Assembly (NCBI GenBank): GCA_024684065.1
Contig: JAIKXO010000047.1
Span: 1-17,494 of the forward strand
DNA length: 17,494 bases
From: Lachnospiraceae bacterium
GTDB lineage: Bacteria > Bacillota_A > Clostridia > Lachnospirales > Lachnospiraceae
Direction: 5' to 3'
Shown: positions 15,448 to 17,494 of the stretch, in pieces
How the letters are laid out: every line of letters begins with the position of its first letter
Numbering within the stretch: position 1 is the first letter of the stretch
The notes under the pieces: model-generated
What the model was told of the DNA's origin: nothing
Database searches by the model: none
The model's input: only the letters and a program-made list of their open reading frames with translations
Translations under genes and position numbers: made by a program

Positions 15448-15975
15448 TTAAATATTATATTCAACGCTTTCTCCCTCCAGCGCAAGCATAAGCGCTTTCT
15501 TTTCCTCATCTCCGAGGGAAATAGCACATTCACCTTCGATGATCTCTTTTGTATATACATAACATCCGTCACTGCTATGTACTGAATTCAATAAAAAACC
15601 GGTAGCGTTATCATTAAGGAGCGCAATACTGAAGCTTAGTTTTCCACCCATTTCCTTAAAAGCGTCATATTTGACAATTCCAACCCTCTGATATGAATCC
15701 TTAAGATTCTCTATTATTTTTAAAATATTAGCGTTATTTGTGGCGGCCGCAGTCTTAAGCCTTGTAATATCATCAAATATCTGAGCTATCTCTTCTTCAA
15801 GGCTTTCGGCCTTTCGGCCTTTCATAAAAGCCTCATAACTCACCCTTATTGTATTATATCTTGAAAGCAGCACTAAAAGAAGTACAAGCAGAACCAGGAT
15901 CAATATAAATTCTATAAGAAACAAGACCCCCGGATCGACATTCCATCCAAGCGCTGAAAAAAACCTGCTCTCCAT
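15448..15975 (-). CDS. DUF4446 membrane-anchored protein
   Basis: 175 residues from ATG at 15975 (MESRFFSALGW). A single N-terminal membrane helix (about 14-38, FLIEFILILVLLVLLLVLL) is followed by a predicted coiled coil (about 50-95) and the family signature QRVGIVKYDAFKEMGGKLSFSIALLN, then NGFLL-like and YVYTKEI strands and a SLGDEEKKAL end. This is the usual DUF4446 length and its usual place after parB. The frame remains open another 17 codons to 16026, but those codons lie in the duplicated untranslated leader and the GAGGAG site fits only the 15975 start, so the longer version is rejected. Role unknown; it is a cytoplasmic-facing, membrane-tethered protein in the partition operon. Confidence 0.9.
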   Translation of the reverse strand: MESRFFSALGWNVDPGVLFLIEFILILVLLVLLLVLLSRYNTIRVSYEAFMKGRKAESLEEEIAQIFDDITRLKTAAATNNANILKIIENLKDSYQRVGIVKYDAFKEMGGKLSFSIALLNDNATGFLLNSVHSSDGCYVYTKEIIEGECAISLGDEEKKALMLALEGESVEYNI

Positions 15976-15979
15976 ATAT

Positions 15980-16048
15980 ATTACTCCTCTATTGAAAGGG
16001 GTTTTTGCCCCTGAAATATCTGACATACCCTCTTCAGAGTCGGGGCTC
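15980..16048 (-). repeat. Duplicated leader element, copy 2 (upstream of DUF4446 gene)
   Basis: The minus strand from GAGCCCC (16048-16042) to GAGTAAT (15986-15980) repeats 10054-10123 almost base for base. It fills most of the gap between the parB stop (16072) and the DUF4446 start (15975). TATAAA (16057-16052) precedes it, as in copy 1. In this copy GCCCC can pair with GGGGC and CUCU with AGAG, and the ribosome site GAGGAG closes the element. It is probably the native copy, because the DUF4446 gene is a fixed neighbour of parB. Confidence 0.8.
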
Positions 16049-16071
16049 CCCTTTATACGTTATATTTTAAT

Positions 16072-16944
16072 TTATCCGTTCACGATCATATCTGTTATTC
16101 TTTCAAGATCGTCTTTTGAATAATATTCGATCTCTATCCTGCCTTTATCCTCGTTTTTGGCATTTATACTTACCTTTGTTCCGAGAATGGTCTTCATCTT
16201 CTCCTCAAGGTCATTATATATAAAGTCCAGGTCATTTTTTTTCTTCTTTTTCTTAGGCTTTCCGAGATTCTTAATATATTTTTCGATATCACGGACAGTC
16301 ATCTTATTATCGAATATCTGTTCGGCTAATCTGATCTGCTCTTCCTTATCTTCGATCGCAAGAAGGGCTCTGGCATGTCCTGCGGAAATCTGTCCTTCTA
16401 TTACCATATTCTGTACCTTCTCATCAAGCTTTAAAAGCCTTAATGAATTAGTTACAGCCGCCCTGCTTTTGGAAACCTTGTCCGCTACTTCATCCTGCTT
16501 GAGATTCAGCGCGTCCTGAAGCTTTTTATAAGCCCTTGCCTCTTCAATGGGATTCAGATCCTCTCTCTGGATATTCTCTATGAGAGAAATCTCCATAATC
16601 TGTTGTTCCGTATAATCTCCGACGATCACCGGAACTTCCTTAAGACCAAGCTGCTTTGCTGCTCTCCACCGTCTTTCACCGGCAACTATCATATAATAAT
16701 CGCCTTTGTCAACAACGGTGATTGGCTGTATCATTCCGTTTTTCTTTATCGAATCAGCGAGCTCCTCCAGACTGTCTTCGTCAAAATAATCCCTTGGCTG
16801 ATCCGGATTTGGCTCGATTTTTGTTATTTTTATATTCCTGACCCCGCCATCTTCGGTTTTTTCATTTTTGACCTTTTCATTCTGCAACAGATTCGGTCTT
16901 ATTAATACATCAAGTCCCTTTCCGAGGCCTCTTTTCTGTGCCAT
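16072..16944 (-). CDS. parB: Chromosome partition protein ParB/Spo0J
   Basis: 290 residues with all ParB landmarks: N-terminal KRGLGKGLDVLI (the ParA-stimulating LG-K-GL motif), the CTP-binding pocket with PNPDQPRDYFDEDSLEEL, GERRWRA (89-95) and ENIQREDLNPIEEA (123-136), then a helix-turn-helix (about 148-171, LKQDEVADKVSKSRAAVTNSL) that reads parS, and a C-terminal dimer region after a lysine run (KPKKKKKK). It loads as a CTP-dependent clamp at parS and spreads along origin DNA, recruiting condensin and working with ParA in origin segregation and, in sporulating relatives, sporulation control. GGAGG lies about 12 nt before ATG, a little long. It follows parA by 55 bp, so they are probably co-transcribed. 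No parS (TGTTTCACGTGAAACA-like) site was seen in the window. Confidence 0.97.
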   Translation of the reverse strand: MAQKRGLGKGLDVLIRPNLLQNEKVKNEKTEDGGVRNIKITKIEPNPDQPRDYFDEDSLEELADSIKKNGMIQPITVVDKGDYYMIVAGERRWRAAKQLGLKEVPVIVGDYTEQQIMEISLIENIQREDLNPIEEARAYKKLQDALNLKQDEVADKVSKSRAAVTNSLRLLKLDEKVQNMVIEGQISAGHARALLAIEDKEEQIRLAEQIFDNKMTVRDIEKYIKNLGKPKKKKKKNDLDFIYNDLEEKMKTILGTKVSINAKNEDKGRIEIEYYSKDDLERITDMIVNG

Positions 16945-16999
16945 TTATCTTATGATCCTCCGCATATTTAAGTATTCAATCTTTATTACTAACCTGCTT

Positions 17000-17494
17000 T
17001 TATTCCTGGTTATTCTTTATTACTTCCCTGGCAAGCTTTAAATAACTCTCCGCACCGACAGACCTTGGATCGTAATAACATATCGGCTGGCCGTGGCTCG
17101 GGGCTTCTGCAAGCCTGACATTATTCGGTATGAGTGTTTCATAAATATGATAATGATAGTCCTTTAAGCTTTCCTTTACATTCTCAACAACCTGCTGTGA
17201 AAGATTTGTCCTTGCGTCATACATGGTAAATACCACTCCATCAAGATCCAGATCCTGATTGAGCCTTTCTCTGACCAGGCTTACAGTATATATCAGCTGA
17301 CCCAGACCCTCTAGCGCATAAAATTCACACTGGAGCGGCACAAGAACAGAATCCGATGTTACCATTGCATTAATTGTCAGCATACTGAGTGAGGGCGGGC
17401 AGTCAATAAGTATAAAATCATAATCCTTCTTTATCCAGTCAAGTTCATTCTTTAAAAGAAACTCTCTGTTCATGTCATTTAATTTCTGAACCTC
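17000..17494 (-). CDS. parA: Chromosome partition ATPase ParA/Soj (5' end outside window)
   Basis: Only the C-terminal 164 residues or so are present; the frame is open to the window edge (it enters with EVQKLNDMNREFLL), so the N-terminal Walker A lies outside. Visible are DYDFILIDCPPSLSMLT (the Walker B/switch II aspartate region), SVLVPLQCEFYALEGLGQL, LDGVVFTMYDARTNLSQQV and ETLIPNNVRLAEAPSHGQPI, YDPRSVGAESYLKLA, all textbook Soj signatures. ParA dimers bind DNA on ATP, are stimulated by ParB and drive origin movement. The first Met in the window (17473) is internal and is not the start. The gene leads the parA-parB-DUF4446-DUF3881 run. Confidence 0.95.
   Translation of the reverse strand, partial: EVQKLNDMNREFLLKNELDWIKKDYDFILIDCPPSLSMLTINAMVTSDSVLVPLQCEFYALEGLGQLIYTVSLVRERLNQDLDLDGVVFTMYDARTNLSQQVVENVKESLKDYHYHIYETLIPNNVRLAEAPSHGQPICYYDPRSVGAESYLKLAREVIKNNQE

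Noticed and set aside
16945..16999. parS site near parAB
   Set aside because: No 16-bp TGTTTCACGTGAAACA-like palindrome was found here or elsewhere in the window by eye.

Overview
The window looks like chromosomal DNA from a Lachnospiraceae-type Firmicute (Butyrivibrio or a relative). The reasons are strong AGGAGG ribosome binding sites, UUG starts on several genes, acidic secreted proteins with Gram-positive signal peptides or a lipobox, a TPM / zinc-ribbon pair, and on the right a minus-strand run parA(soj)-parB(spo0J)-DUF4446-DUF3881, the usual origin-proximal order in this family. The genus is inference.

Layout. 1-984 (-) is the 5' part of a secreted protein with two putative Ig-like modules. 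1119-2591 (-) is a polytopic membrane protein ending in a LuxR-type helix-turn-helix. 2850-4280 (+) is an orphan lipoprotein. 4382-5854 (-) is a DUF2828/TROVE-like HEAT + vWA protein related to Ro60. Its 720-bp upstream region (5855-6573) holds a dense cluster of RNA helices on the same strand, starting from a good sigma-A promoter. Two hairpins carry tRNA T-loops and one is a perfect anticodon-arm lookalike. 6574-9924 (+) is a large secreted beta-helix plus RsiV-like protein. 10127-14333 (+) is a probable operon: zinc-ribbon membrane protein, triple-TPM membrane protein, small secreted protein. 14524-17494 (-) is the DUF3881, DUF4446, parB, parA block; parA runs off the end.

Two observations stand out. 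First, the DUF2828 vWA protein with tRNA-mimic-like RNAs just upstream on the same strand resembles the bacterial Ro60 (Rsr)-Y RNA arrangement, but with a protein family of unknown function; this is the best candidate here for an undescribed RNA-protein system. Second, a leader of about 70 nt is present twice in inverted orientation, before the zinc-ribbon gene (10054-10123) and before the DUF4446 gene (15980-16048), with about 67 of 70 positions identical up to the Shine-Dalgarno sequence. It ties the accessory operon to the parAB block, either as a shared cis-regulatory RNA or as a trace of duplication.

Functionally, the centre of the window is mostly cell-envelope and secreted material of unknown role, inserted beside a conserved chromosome-partition locus. 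All RNA structures were folded by eye; no energy calculation or database search was possible.
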